A DNA stretch of 63,206 bases from an uncultured Pirellula sp. (GCA_903858115.1 CAIOHR010000131.1:1-63206); one strand, 5' to 3'. Positions 45,263 through 54,726 are shown, counted from the first letter of the stretch. Translations and numbers: made by a program. The notes: generated by a model from the letters alone, not told the origin.

Positions 45263-45368
45263 GTTCTTTGGTTTGTCGAAGATGGTTTGTTTGAACTACG
45301 ATGACTTGTTCGGACAAATTGGCTTTTTGAACGAAGTTGGACAGCTTTTCTGAATAAAGTTGGCCAAG

Positions 45369-45408
45369 CTTGTTTTGCAAAAGTTAGTAAAACTTGTTTT
45401 GCAAAGTT
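45369..45408. repeat. Direct repeat cttgttttgcaaa(a)gtt, two copies
   Basis: cttgttttgcaaaagtt (45369-45385) recurs as cttgttttgcaaagtt (45393-45408). They lie just upstream of the SRP RNA gene and may overlap its promoter; no clear -35/-10 pair is recognised. Confidence 0.55.
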
Positions 45409-45431
45409 CGTCGAGAACTGCTTAGTGTCGA

Positions 45432-45541
45432 GAACTGCTTAGTAGTGGCTCTCGCGAGGGGGAAGCGTGAACCTGGTCAGGACTTAAGTGGAGCAGCCAT
45501 AAGCGTCGTACTCTTGTGCGAGGGCCTCTTCTAAGCAGTTC
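45432..45541 (+). ncRNA. ffs: Signal recognition particle RNA (4.5S RNA, small bacterial type)
   Basis: About 110 nt folding into one long hairpin. The 5' arm gaactgcttag (45432) pairs with ctaagcagttc at the 3' end (45541), and ggctctcgcg pairs with gcgagggcc inside. The apical domain contains ctggtcagg and ggagcagcc, the invariant strands of the SRP Ffh-binding symmetric and asymmetric loops. The apical loop between them reads acttaagt, not the usual GGAA. Length and plan equal E. coli 4.5S RNA. It guides Ffh to translating ribosomes. Orientation is plus because the motif reads on that strand. A 17-bp unit containing the first arm (45427-45443) is tandemly duplicated just upstream (45410-45426). 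Confidence 0.87.
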
Positions 45542-45545
45542 AGAG

Positions 45546-45564
45546 CCTGCTACTTTTGTCGGCT
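45546..45564. repeat. Half copy (one end) of the MITE-like element
   Basis: gcctgctacttttgtcggc at 45546-45564 matches the right end of the elements at 21776-21897 and 46641-46769. It begins five bases after the SRP RNA. The remainder of the element is absent. Confidence 0.65.
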
Positions 45565-45581
45565 GACGCCAGAATCCTGAA

Positions 45582-46541
45582 TCATTCGGGGTTTGCAACT
45601 TCACCGCCGCGAATCGTTCCCATTGCTCTCCAAACAACTAGATCGATAGAACTGGATGCGAAAGCGACCGACCCATCGATTCTCGACATGTTGCAGCCGC
45701 CCGTATGTTTACTCCCGAACGCGCGAGAATCGGGTCTCGGATTTGGCTTGGTGTGCATGCTCCCCATGACCAAGGGATCGACAGCATATTTCGTTAGATT
45801 GTCTGGGTTGTATTGTATACCTCCCATACTTTCTCCCCAATGCACGCCCACCCAAGTCGCTTGGCCTGTTGCAACATTTCGCTCCCCGGCCATAAACGTA
45901 TTGCTTGTACCATCCGTGACATCTCGCATCGATAGATTCGAATTCACAAAGAACAAGCCGTTGCCCCGGGCTCCTGCCCCCACAGCCGTTGAACCGTAAT
46001 TGGCGATGTAATTGGCTCGCGCTGCAAATCCGACACATGGCCTTCGAATATCCGACGGGTTCGGATTCTCAGGAGTAGGCAGAGGAGGATTCATGTTTTG
46101 GGTCACCCTCGGAACACATGTCAAACCGACGGGCAGATCCGTGGGACATCTCCAGGTGGCCAAAAGTTGTGTTCTAATTCCTCCTTGCCCCATGGGATCG
46201 AGTGACGCTACACGAGCAATCTGATCGGCGAGCGGACGATTGTCGAGCTGTCCCTGAATCGCAGCACCCCAACCCCATCCAATCTTGAAACGATCTGCAC
46301 TGGGGTCACTCGATTGTCTGATATAGCCAGAGGGGAATCGCCGCATTTGATCATGGTAGTTGATCACACTGAGGGAGATTTGTTTCAAGTTGTTGACACA
46401 ACTGATCCGTCGAGCTGCCTCTCTCGCGGATTGAACCGCAGGCAGCAACAGTCCAATCAAGATACCGATTACAGCAATGACAACCAACAATTCGACCAAC
46501 GTGAATGCGGTTTTGTGAGAGGCAGCAAACATGTTTGTCAC
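45582..46541 (-). CDS. DUF1559 prepilin-like protein
   Basis: A 319-residue protein. The leader and N-terminal helix are [20 protein letters not shown] followed by [15 protein letters not shown], a perfect class III prepilin signal. The C-terminal H-x9-DG motif reads [18 protein letters not shown]. The central globular domain shows [19 protein letters not shown]. It is a typical stand-alone DUF1559 protein; several dozen paralogs per genome are normal in planctomycetes. It is not linked here to secretion genes. Possibly exposed at the cell surface, function unknown. Confidence 0.93.
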   Translation of the reverse strand: MTNMFAASHKTAFTLVELLVVIAVIGILIGLLLPAVQSAREAARRISCVNNLKQISLSVINYHDQMRRFPSGYIRQSSDPSADRFKIGWGWGAAIQGQLDNRPLADQIARVASLDPMGQGGIRTQLLATWRCPTDLPVGLTCVPRVTQNMNPPLPTPENPNPSDIRRPCVGFAARANYIANYGSTAVGAGARGNGLFFVNSNLSMRDVTDGTSNTFMAGERNVATGQATWVGVHWGESMGGIQYNPDNLTKYAVDPLVMGSMHTKPNPRPDSRAFGSKHTGGCNMSRIDGSVAFASSSIDLVVWRAMGTIRGGEVANPE

Positions 46542-46640
46542 CTAAGAATAGCAACAGGAACAGTGAAAGAGCCTTTATTGTAAATCAATCCAAACCGCCC
46601 GTGGGTGGTTTTCCGGCCAGAACTTCGAACGGAGCGTTAA

Positions 46641-46769
46641 GGACAGAACCGATAAAAATCAAAGTAGCAGGCACATTCCATAGGCCGTCCACCTAGAATC
46701 CCTGCAAATGTCCCTCAGCGCACGGCACGACGGAGCGTGCCTGCTGCTACTACTTTTGTCGGCTCTGTC
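46641..46769. repeat. MITE-like intergenic element with inverted ends, copy 2
   Basis: The left end ggacagaaccgataaaa and the right end ttttgtcggctctgtcc are inverted copies. Next to them aagtagcaggcac pairs with gtgcctgctgctac near the right end. The centre ccgtccacctagaatccc...caaatgtccc matches copy 1 at 21776-21897. No ORF of transposase size is inside. It separates the DUF1559 and hisI genes. Confidence 0.85.
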
Positions 46770-46787
46770 CCGCGTACGCAAGACAGA

Positions 46788-47195
46788 TCAGTGCTTTGGA
46801 GGGAATGACGAGGGATAGACATCGTCAGGGTTGACGATTCGTTGCTGGTCTATGGCAAACAAATCCTCATCCAGTTTTCGAAAGAAACAGCTTGCATACC
46901 CTTCATGACATGCAGCACCGAATTGTTCGACTTTGATCAGTATGCAATCTGCATCGCAATCGATGCGGATCTCGACGACCCGCTGACGATGTCCACTTTC
47001 TTCTCCCTTGCGCCAGAGCTTGTTTCGCGATCGACTAAAGTAAGTCGCGTAGCCTGAAGTAACGGTCTCGCGAAACGCTTCTTCATTCATCCAAGCAAAC
47101 ATCAGCACCTGATTGCTTTGAGAATCTTGAGCAATTGCTGGCAACAGTCCGTTGATGGATCGGGAGAAATCAGGTTCTTTGATCATCACTGCCAA
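46788..47195 (-). CDS. hisI: Phosphoribosyl-AMP cyclohydrolase
   Basis: A 135-residue enzyme of histidine biosynthesis that opens the adenine ring of PR-AMP. Family blocks are complete: [38 protein letters not shown], and the zinc/magnesium site [20 protein letters not shown] with GYASCFFR. It is the single-domain form without HisE. The start overlaps the preceding gene on the same strand by 10 bp. Other his genes are absent from the window. Confidence 0.96.
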   Translation of the reverse strand: MAVMIKEPDFSRSINGLLPAIAQDSQSNQVLMFAWMNEEAFRETVTSGYATYFSRSRNKLWRKGEESGHRQRVVEIRIDCDADCILIKVEQFGAACHEGYASCFFRKLDEDLFAIDQQRIVNPDDVYPSSFPPKH

Positions 47196-47740
47196 GGTCT
47201 TTTCAAGATCTCATGGACGATGATTGCCGTTCGAAGCGTTTGTGGGTTTCGCAACTGTTCTGCGATGTTACCTGAAGAAATCATTTGAGAATTGTTCGCG
47301 GTACTGACCACAGCGGCGTTGGCCGTCGTTGATTCCGAAGGGGCAAGACTAGAGGCTGCGAGGCTGGATTGTGCAAAGGTAGATTGACTCGAAGGACTGG
47401 GCTTTTGACTGATTTTTTTTTGCTTTTTAGGTTTGCTCGACTGCTCTCGAACCTGGGAGGGGAGGCGATTCTCGTCGACAACTTGTGCCGTCTCGATCCG
47501 TTGGCTCAAATCGACCACGGGCTCCAGCCTATTTGCAGATTCCAGCCTGTTTGCAGATTGCGGAGCATTCGGGCGGCTGTAGGCATCATCGGATCGCGAC
47601 AGCGTTGGCACTGAGGAGGTTGCCGGGCTCAACACGGGAGGTGGTACCGGCTCGATCGGCGGCCGTTCCGCTTTGCTTTGTTGTCTTTGCTTTCTACGCT
47701 GGGCAGCTTGCTTCAAAAAGTCATCGAGATCATCAGCCAT
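47186..47740 (-). CDS. Conserved planctomycete-type hypothetical protein
   Basis: A 184-residue soluble protein with no domain I recognise. A basic, helical N-terminus ([19 protein letters not shown]) is followed by a Pro-rich and Ser/Ala-rich low-complexity middle with a duplicated SANRLE. The C-terminal ~30 residues are ordered and end [14 protein letters not shown], a pattern I associate with a small planctomycete family; this is recalled, not checked. It lies between floA (18 bp upstream) and hisI (10-bp overlap) on the same strand, so it is probably part of their operon. Confidence 0.75.
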   Translation of the reverse strand: MADDLDDFLKQAAQRRKQRQQSKAERPPIEPVPPPVLSPATSSVPTLSRSDDAYSRPNAPQSANRLESANRLEPVVDLSQRIETAQVVDENRLPSQVREQSSKPKKQKKISQKPSPSSQSTFAQSSLAASSLAPSESTTANAAVVSTANNSQMISSGNIAEQLRNPQTLRTAIIVHEILKRPWQ

Positions 47741-47758
47741 AGCAATCTTCCTTTGAAC

Positions 47759-48814
47759 CTAGTTGGTTTGCGATCGCGTTGGGTTGGTTGGCCCCGTCGT
47801 GCTGGTACCAGCGATGCTTTGTCGCATCTCGGTGTCCGCAGTGATGTTCTTTAGTTTGTAATAATCCATAACGTTGAGTTTGCCGCTAGCGAGTGATTCG
47901 GCAATTGCCTTCGGAACATCGGCTTCGGCAGCGACGACCGCGGCGCGGCTTTCTTCGATTTTCGCAATCATTTCTTGTTCGGTAGCGACGGCTTCCGCAC
48001 GTCGGCTTTCGGCTTTTGCACGAGCCACTCGCGTGTCTGCTTCGGCCTTATCCGCTTGCAATCGAGCACCGATGTTTTCACCAACATCGATGTCGGCGAT
48101 ATCGATCGAAACAATTTCAAAGGCAGTTTGGTCGTCTAGTCGGCTCGCCAGCACAGCCTTAGAAATGACGTCAGGGTTCTCCAGAACAATTTTGTGACTT
48201 TCGGCAGAACCGATCGCGCTCACGATCCCTTGACCAACACGAGCGATGATCGTCTCCTCAGTCGCACCACCGATCAGTCGCTGCAGATTCGCACGGACCG
48301 TCACTCTCGCCTTTACTTTGAGTTGAATACCGTCTTTGGCGATCGCGTCCAAGAAAGCGACGGCGCTGCCCTTTGGAGGGCAATCGATCACCTTGGGGTA
48401 CACACTGGTTTGGACAGCGTCGAGAACATCGCGGCCTGCCAAGTCGATGGCGGCTGCTTCGCGAAAGGAGAGGGTAATCTGTTTACTTTTTCTGGCAGCA
48501 ATCAGAGCGCGGATAACGAGGGGAACATTGCCTCGTGCAAGATAGTGAGCTTCCAGTGATTTCGTGGTCAAATCCTCATCGTCGATCCCAGCTTGGATGG
48601 ACATGATCTTTCCACGCACAATTGTTCTCGCATCGACTCTTCGGAAGAGCATTCCGATCAAGTCGAGTATAGAAACCTTGGCACCGGTCATGAACGCTTG
48701 CACCCACAACCAGAAGTATCTTGAGAAGATCGCCAATAAGATGGCTACGAAGATAAAGGCAAGCAGGCCAAGTACCAAAAAAACGGCAAACAAAACTGGA
48801 GGCATATTCTTCAA
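47759..48814 (-). CDS. floA: Flotillin-like protein FloA
   Basis: A 351-residue membrane microdomain scaffold. The N-terminal hydrophobic stretch ([20 protein letters not shown]) is followed by the SPFH/flotillin-like region: [20 protein letters not shown] and [20 protein letters not shown]. Late coiled coil carries the characteristic EA/AE-rich motif ([20 protein letters not shown]). Length and ends match Bacillus YqfA/FloA. In Bacillus it acts with the NfeD protein YqeZ; a large NfeD protein is encoded in this window at 59673-61862, not adjacent. It would organise lipid domains at the inner membrane. Confidence 0.94.
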   Translation of the reverse strand: MKNMPPVLFAVFLVLGLLAFIFVAILLAIFSRYFWLWVQAFMTGAKVSILDLIGMLFRRVDARTIVRGKIMSIQAGIDDEDLTTKSLEAHYLARGNVPLVIRALIAARKSKQITLSFREAAAIDLAGRDVLDAVQTSVYPKVIDCPPKGSAVAFLDAIAKDGIQLKVKARVTVRANLQRLIGGATEETIIARVGQGIVSAIGSAESHKIVLENPDVISKAVLASRLDDQTAFEIVSIDIADIDVGENIGARLQADKAEADTRVARAKAESRRAEAVATEQEMIAKIEESRAAVVAAEADVPKAIAESLASGKLNVMDYYKLKNITADTEMRQSIAGTSTTGPTNPTRSQTN

Positions 48815-48859
48815 ACCGTTCGATAAGACTAAGTCAAAATTGTAGGCGAGGGCGTCGAA

Positions 48860-49930
48860 CTATTTCGCACGCGTCCCCTTCGTCGTATCTCCACCCATCT
48901 GAAAGGTGAGATCGGTGGGGTGACCGTCACCATCATACTGAATTTTGATAGTTCCAGCCGTATACTTCAGTCCAAATTCGCTCTTACTGTGCGGAATCAT
49001 CAACAGTGGCGTCGCCGTCACGTTAAAGAATAGCTGGCCATCCTTGGTCGAAATCTCCCATACGCCGCCGCCAGGACGGGTGTACTTTCCAATAATTTTG
49101 TCTTCTTGTTCTTTCGTAAGCTCAACGACAATTGGATCATACGGTGTTGACGGTTGTGAAATCGTCTCTGGTGGGAGTTCTCTGAGCCACACGTTTCGAT
49201 AACGAACTGGATTCCCGTGATCTTGGAATGATAAAGGCAGTTTTTCGTTTGACTTTTGGTAGGGATGATGCTGCAACCAGGATGTTGGTCCCAATGGTCG
49301 GACGCCATCTTGAACCAGTACACCATTGTGCAAGACGGTCATTCTGGCGGGTTGCTTCAATTTGCCATCTTCTTCGTAGTGCGGACGTCGAAAAATGATG
49401 TCGTACGATTGCCACTCGCCGGGTTTTCGGCTTGCATTGACCAACGGGGGATACTGACCGTAAATCGAACCTGCTTGTCCATCTGCGTAAGTAATGTTCT
49501 CGAACGAGTCGAGCACTTGGACTTCAAATAGCCCTTGGAGGAAGACGCCGCTATTGCCTCTCCCTTGGCTTTTGCCCTCAACCTTAACGGGCGAGGCCCA
49601 TTCGACGTGAAGCTGAACGTCGCCAAAAGCATCGACGGTATAGATGTAGCCGCTGCCTGGCACGGACTCCATGACGTCCTCTTTGATCACCCACTTGGCT
49701 GGTCCTCCGTCTGCTGCCCGCCATTTGGCCAAGCTCTTTCCATCAAAAAGAACCACGGCATCCGATGGATGGGCTAACGGAAGGTTCGACGCACCGGGTG
49801 TAACGATAGCAGGACGGGCACGCTCCCAGTCGTGTTGTTTCCAGCCCGTCGACAATTGTGCTTGGATAGGAGAAACGGCCAAAACAAACGACGAGATCCA
49901 GATGAAACCCAAAGAGCGAGCAATAGACAT
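48860..49930 (-). CDS. Secreted DUF1080 (3-keto-disaccharide hydrolase-like) protein
   Basis: A 356-residue protein counted from the ATG at 49930, which begins a good signal peptide (SIARSLGFIWISSFVLAVSP); the frame continues upstream to 50059, but that part has no signal. DUF1080 spans residues ~65-265: DAVVLFDGKSLAKWRAADGG, GNSGVFLQGLFEVQVLDSFE and PVRYRNVWLRELPPE. The C-terminal ~90 residues hold a small beta domain opening DKIIGKYTRPGGGVWEIST, similar to the DUF3471-type lipocalin-like module. DUF1080 proteins probably hydrolyse 3-keto-glycosides, which would suit degradation of oxidised sugars outside the cytoplasm. Confidence 0.9.
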   Translation of the reverse strand: MSIARSLGFIWISSFVLAVSPIQAQLSTGWKQHDWERARPAIVTPGASNLPLAHPSDAVVLFDGKSLAKWRAADGGPAKWVIKEDVMESVPGSGYIYTVDAFGDVQLHVEWASPVKVEGKSQGRGNSGVFLQGLFEVQVLDSFENITYADGQAGSIYGQYPPLVNASRKPGEWQSYDIIFRRPHYEEDGKLKQPARMTVLHNGVLVQDGVRPLGPTSWLQHHPYQKSNEKLPLSFQDHGNPVRYRNVWLRELPPETISQPSTPYDPIVVELTKEQEDKIIGKYTRPGGGVWEISTKDGQLFFNVTATPLLMIPHSKSEFGLKYTAGTIKIQYDGDGHPTDLTFQMGGDTTKGTRAK

Positions 49931-50175
49931 TCCACAACCGTTCGAAAAAAGTGCCAAACAAACATGCTCAGCTATCATAATCGGAAAACGCGTTTCATGC
50001 AGTATCCTAGCTATCTCGGAACCGCCGGCTCTATTCGGAATAATCACCACAAACCTCAAGGTCTACCGGGAGTATGTCTAGAATTTTGGCCCTCGATTCG
50101 ATTAGGAACGCACGAATCCTAAAGGCGTCCTACAGTTCATGGCCGTGATGTCTATACCATTCGCCGCGAACATTC

Positions 50176-52425
50176 ATGATTCCAGAAACCTCCTACAGCT
50201 CAACTCGGGTCGAATCATTCCAGTTGAATGGCGGACTGACCGTGACAGTGCCCATGCCTGCTGACCCCAAGCACGGCGTCCCATTCCACTCGAACAACGA
50301 GGCAATGGGAGAGCAGAACGAGGATGAGTGGCACTCTCTGGTCCATGCGAGGTTCGGGGTTGTCTCAGGAATTTACGTAGCGCTACGAGCGAAACATCCA
50401 CCTGCGGCAGCCCATTCGTTGCGGGTGGCGTTTTGGACATCAGCATGGGCTATGCAACATGGACTACGCGAAGATCAGCAACAGTTGCTCGAAGTGGTAG
50501 CACTTTTGCATGAAGTTGGCAAAATCGGCGTTCCCGACCGTGTGCTACAGAAGCCAGAGCGTTTGAACGAAACCGAACAATCGTTGATGGACATGCACAC
50601 GCAGGTGGGTATCGAAATACTCAGATCGTCGGGTGCCTCTAAAGAACTGCTTGTTGCAATCACTGGTATTGGTACGAATTATGAATCCGCGAACGATCGT
50701 GCATCGCTCGATATAGCCGCTATCGCCAGTCGTTTAGTGAACATTGTTGATGCCTATGATTCCATGACATCCAAGCAGTTATATCGCGAATCACTATCGC
50801 GAGAAGCGGCATTAGCAGAGTTGCTTCGCATGGCTGGTACCCAATTCGATCAAAAGCTCGTATGGTCATTCGCTGAGATCGTCATCGCTCACGATCGCGC
50901 GCTTCAAGCGAGAGTTGCTGAACGTTGGATTAGCGAACTTGAAAAGCAAGACGTCGGTAGGTTTTTTGATTTCGATGATCACCACCCCTCAAGCCGTGTT
51001 GGTAGCTCGATTATCCATTCGCTGAATGATACTTTCTATCGACACATGATGGACCATATTGACAACGGAGTGATTTTTATTGACTCCGAGTATCGCGTGC
51101 TGGACTGGAATCGATCTGCAGCACGCATTACGGGTCGATCTGCAGAATCGGTGCAACATCAGGCGTGGACCCCTGAGATTGCGGGACTATGCGACACGGA
51201 GGGGGTTCCTCTCAGCGAAGTTCATTGTCCATTTCGATCCCTGATGACAAATGGTACTGCAGGGAAACAAAGGCTGGCCGTACGCACGCCCACCAGCACG
51301 CTGGTACAAGTTTCTATCGATGTTGTTCCTGTTGCGAACGAGCATGGAATCCGGCGTGGTGGTGCCATCATTTTGGAGGATGTGAGCGAAACGGCAGAGC
51401 TCGAGAGAAAAATTGTTCATTTGCGAGAACGGGCTTGCCAAGATCAACTGACCAAGGTTGCAAACCGTGGAGAACTCAACAGGCAACTCCCCGAGTTCGT
51501 TTCCTACCATCAACGAAGTCGTCAACCCGGCAGCGTGATTATTTGCGACATCGACTTCTTTAAAAAAATCAATGACAAATTCTCCCACCAGGCGGGCGAT
51601 GAAGCGCTGATTATTTTTGCAAAGTTGCTAAAGGACTCGTGCAGAGAAACGGATTTTGTTGCTCGATATGGAGGGGAAGAGTTCGTGATCCTTTGCAGCC
51701 AATGCGATCTCGCCGAAGCCAAATCGTTGGGGGAGACTATACGCAAAAAGCTAAAGCAAACGCCTCTTGCTATTCTTCGTAATCAATGCATGACGGCGAG
51801 TTTTGGAGTAGCAACCATCAATCCTGAAGATACCGAAGAGTCAGTATTGGGTAGAGCAGATCGAGGCCTTCTCATCGCGAAGGAGAATGGCCGAGATCGC
51901 GTTGTAAGTCTAGGGGATAAGGAACGGAAAGCTCTTAACAAAACTTTACGTACGCCCAAAGGATGGTTCCATTGGTTTAGCTCAGCACAGGAACAAACGA
52001 CTCGTTGTGAACTGCTGACGAACGTCCCTCGCGCGGTCACACTAGAAAAGCTAAAGGGTTTTGTTCGCGATTTTAAAGCCGCCGTTCATGAAGTCAGTCA
52101 AGAAAGTGTCATCTTGGATTTAAACTTCAAGACAGCACCAATACCCAAGCTAAAGGATGAGCGAATGGGCAAATACCGAATGACCATTAAGTTGGCCGAG
52201 ATGGAAATGGCCCCTAGCGGTAACAAGGAACATACCAAAGTTTGCACATTGCTGAACGTGGAAATTGCCCCTCTGGGAAATCGTGACCGAAGATCTGATT
52301 CTCAGCGCAGTCAGTCGCAAAGAATCAAGACGGAGCTTCAAGGATTCTTGGTGGCGAACGAAATGGATGAAGAAATTCGATCGAAGGTATTGCGCAAGAT
52401 CAAGAATGAAGCGGAAGCTCGTTAA
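50176..52425 (+). CDS. HD-GYP(degenerate)-PAS-GGDEF diguanylate cyclase
   Basis: A 749-residue cytoplasmic signalling protein. Residues ~60-260 resemble HD-GYP, but the metal-binding His-Asp is LLHEVGKIGVPD (His112, Glu113) and the HHExxDGxGYP segment is lost (TGIGTNYESANDRAS). Residues ~285-395 are PAS (NGVIFIDSEYRVLDWNRSAA). Residues ~430-585 are GGDEF with an active GGEEF at 499-503 and an RETD inhibitory site at 490-493, so it should synthesise c-di-GMP under product control. The C-terminal ~160 residues hold a beta-rich, charged region with no clear domain. A LuxR-type regulator gene converges with it, 18 bp apart. Confidence 0.9.
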   Translation: MIPETSYSSTRVESFQLNGGLTVTVPMPADPKHGVPFHSNNEAMGEQNEDEWHSLVHARFGVVSGIYVALRAKHPPAAAHSLRVAFWTSAWAMQHGLREDQQQLLEVVALLHEVGKIGVPDRVLQKPERLNETEQSLMDMHTQVGIEILRSSGASKELLVAITGIGTNYESANDRASLDIAAIASRLVNIVDAYDSMTSKQLYRESLSREAALAELLRMAGTQFDQKLVWSFAEIVIAHDRALQARVAERWISELEKQDVGRFFDFDDHHPSSRVGSSIIHSLNDTFYRHMMDHIDNGVIFIDSEYRVLDWNRSAARITGRSAESVQHQAWTPEIAGLCDTEGVPLSEVHCPFRSLMTNGTAGKQRLAVRTPTSTLVQVSIDVVPVANEHGIRRGGAIILEDVSETAELERKIVHLRERACQDQLTKVANRGELNRQLPEFVSYHQRSRQPGSVIICDIDFFKKINDKFSHQAGDEALIIFAKLLKDSCRETDFVARYGGEEFVILCSQCDLAEAKSLGETIRKKLKQTPLAILRNQCMTASFGVATINPEDTEESVLGRADRGLLIAKENGRDRVVSLGDKERKALNKTLRTPKGWFHWFSSAQEQTTRCELLTNVPRAVTLEKLKGFVRDFKAAVHEVSQESVILDLNFKTAPIPKLKDERMGKYRMTIKLAEMEMAPSGNKEHTKVCTLLNVEIAPLGNRDRRSDSQRSQSQRIKTELQGFLVANEMDEEIRSKVLRKIKNEAEAR

Positions 52426-52443
52426 TAGCGCTGCAGTCGCGGA

Positions 52444-53106
52444 CTACTTAAAGTCTTCGGGCAAGAATGTAATCGTCGGCATCCGATTCCTCAATGCCCA
52501 GACAGCTGCTGCGGTTCGATCGTTCACCTTCAGTTTGCGCAGAACGTTTTGAACATGCTCCTTGACGGTTTCCAAACTGATTCCTAGAGATCCCATTATC
52601 TCCTTATTGCAAAGTCCCAATCCCAAATGTACGAGGATTTGAACTTCCCTTCGAGTTAAGCTTTCGGCAATCGTCGGAATTGTCCACTCTGATTGAGTCA
52701 TAAATACTCGAAATCGTTCCAACACCGATTCGCGATTTGGCGTCCCGGATCCTAAAGTGCGGAGGGACGTAATCAGTTTATTTGCCTCCCCACATTGAAG
52801 AACAAAGTCGTAAAAATGGTATGCGACACATTGAGCCACGAGTGTTGGGTTTGCAACATGGGTGTACATGATGATTTTGAGGTCACGGAGTTCTCCACGA
52901 ATCTCCACCAAAGGTTCTAACATCTCGACTTTATGAAGCCGACTTTCGCATATCAGCACGTCGAAATGATCCTGAGACAGAGCTCGTTGGAGCTCCGAGT
53001 AATCGCCAACAAACTGATCGGCGACGATTCCATTGAGCGAACAGACCTTTTCAATGCCCTGGCGAACTACTTCGCTATCGTTGGCGCATATTATTCGAAA
53101 GGGCAT
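52444..53106 (-). CDS. NarL/FixJ-type response regulator with degenerate receiver
   Basis: A 220-residue protein. The receiver-like domain (residues 1-125) starts PFRIICANDSEVVRQGIEK; the phospho-acceptor site in beta-3 is DVLICESRL with Glu54 replacing Asp, and the usual double-acidic pair is Asn-Asp (residues 9-10). Such Asp-to-Glu changes can mimic the phosphorylated state. The C-terminal LuxR helix-turn-helix (about 147-205) is intact: LTRREVQILVHLGLGLCNKE with ETVKEHVQNVLRKLKV. It is convergent to the diguanylate cyclase gene. No histidine kinase is nearby. Confidence 0.9.
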   Translation of the reverse strand: MPFRIICANDSEVVRQGIEKVCSLNGIVADQFVGDYSELQRALSQDHFDVLICESRLHKVEMLEPLVEIRGELRDLKIIMYTHVANPTLVAQCVAYHFYDFVLQCGEANKLITSLRTLGSGTPNRESVLERFRVFMTQSEWTIPTIAESLTRREVQILVHLGLGLCNKEIMGSLGISLETVKEHVQNVLRKLKVNDRTAAAVWALRNRMPTITFLPEDFK

Positions 53107-53243
53107 TTCGAGTCATTCCGTATAAAATCCAGGTCTATGCTGATTGCCGTACAACGACGACTGGCAACCGCAATGCACACTATAGCATAATCCCTCGGTC
53201 CTCCGTCCAGAGTGCTGCACTCAGCGTGGATCAGGCGAACGCC

Positions 53244-54560
53244 CTATTCGTCCCGAAGTCCGAGCCGCGCGAGCCAATTTCCCTTAGATTTTCCTAGGGA
53301 TGGAGCACCTTTTTCATCCATCACCTGATTCGCATGTATCGCTTCGAGGCTTCGCATCCTTTCTTGCAACTCCAGTCTCTCCCTGGCGAGCTTAGCTCTT
53401 TCCAAGGACATCTCGATTTCGCCTTGCCTTTGTTTTTGCTCCCAGTCCTCTTGGAGCTGTTTCAGACGCTGCCGTTCCTCGATGATGAGATCGTCGGCTT
53501 CAATGATTTGGGAAATCGCGGCAGCACCGACCGCCATACCATTCGAGGCAACCGACTGTTCTTGCAATAAACTCTTTAAGTCAGCAATCTCCTTGTCTCG
53601 CCGTAGCAACTCCCGGTCGGTTTGTTCGATAACTTTCTCTATTTCAAGAACTCTACTTGGCGAAACATTGTTCTCGACCTGTGTTTCATGTTCCAATTGT
53701 CGCAACCATGCCAGCTTTCGTTCTTCCCATGAAAATGATTCGCTGGAATGTGAAGTGGGGGCTTGATACTCGGCCAATCGAATACTCAACTCGTTGTATA
53801 GCAAACGCACTTCAACGGTCTCGTGGCGAGACTCTATCAACTGCTCTCGAAGTCTGTTCAATTGTTGTTCGAGGTCGCTATCCGTCCCTGTCACCGAGCC
53901 AGTGTCTTTTGTCTCTGACAATATCGCGACTTTTTCCTTGAGCAGCTCGATCTCCATGCACAACTCGCGTTCTCGATCTTTTGAGTCGTTGCGAATCGAA
54001 TTGGTCAATTTGCTCAGATCGTCATTTTCGATGAATTCCAGGAGAGCTTGGTATTCGTTGCGAGCTGTAGCCAAGAGATTGATGAGTCTGTCGTTTTCCA
54101 TCTTGAAAACGCTCATTGCATCGCAAGACGAATCCTCGACTGCCTCGTACCGATTTTTCTCAGCATTACTTGCTTCGGCAGCATTGATGGCGTCCTGAAG
54201 CTTTATCCGGAGGTCCTCAATTTCGACACGCTCCCTCTCAACTTTCGTTGATTGCTCGATCAACTCCTTTAGCTTGAGGTCGATGCGTTCTATTGCGACT
54301 GAATCGCAAAATCCGCTCTTCGCATCGGAAAACACAACGGTTGCACCCAGATTGCCCTCAGGAACTCTAGGAAGGTCTAACGTCACCTCTTCCAAAAGAG
54401 CCTCAAGTTTATTGACTCCGGTATCGACCGTTTGCAGGCTTCTCTCCACGATACCTCTCGACTCCTCAGCAGCGGAAACGTGCTTGCACTCAGTCGGGTA
54501 GCCCTTGGGATCAGGCCCCGTTTTTTGAGTTTTTCGCGATTTTCGTCTGTTGAGGGACAT
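53244..54560 (-). CDS. Long coiled-coil protein of unknown function
   Basis: A 438-residue protein that is almost entirely heptad-rich from residue ~75 to ~425 (ERIDLKLKELIEQSTKVERE; RLKQLQEDWEQKQRQGEIEM). The N-terminus is basic (SLNRRKSRKTQK) and no signal peptide is present. The last residues form a small end (SLGKSKGNWLARLGLRDE) that may be an anchoring motif. No known domain is recognised. It could be a cytoplasmic scaffold or filament-forming protein. The gene runs divergently from xseB across 166 bp. Confidence 0.75.
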   Translation of the reverse strand: MSLNRRKSRKTQKTGPDPKGYPTECKHVSAAEESRGIVERSLQTVDTGVNKLEALLEEVTLDLPRVPEGNLGATVVFSDAKSGFCDSVAIERIDLKLKELIEQSTKVERERVEIEDLRIKLQDAINAAEASNAEKNRYEAVEDSSCDAMSVFKMENDRLINLLATARNEYQALLEFIENDDLSKLTNSIRNDSKDRERELCMEIELLKEKVAILSETKDTGSVTGTDSDLEQQLNRLREQLIESRHETVEVRLLYNELSIRLAEYQAPTSHSSESFSWEERKLAWLRQLEHETQVENNVSPSRVLEIEKVIEQTDRELLRRDKEIADLKSLLQEQSVASNGMAVGAAAISQIIEADDLIIEERQRLKQLQEDWEQKQRQGEIEMSLERAKLARERLELQERMRSLEAIHANQVMDEKGAPSLGKSKGNWLARLGLRDE

Positions 54561-54726
54561 TGCCAGTAATGGACAGTTTAATGGGGGTTTGGAGTTATCC
54601 TTGTTGAACGATAGGTTATCTTCTCGTGAAGCGAGTGTAGAATCGGAATTTCATCGAGGGGTAGCTGGCTTTCTCGACTGGATTGTGACGATTTTGTCGC
54701 TTAGATCGAACAGAAGGGGTGATTGA

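Noticed and set aside
45219..45269. Possible CRISPR-like array after tRNA-Pro
   Set aside because: The 14-bp repeats are directly adjacent without spacers and there are no cas genes; they are simple tandem repeats.
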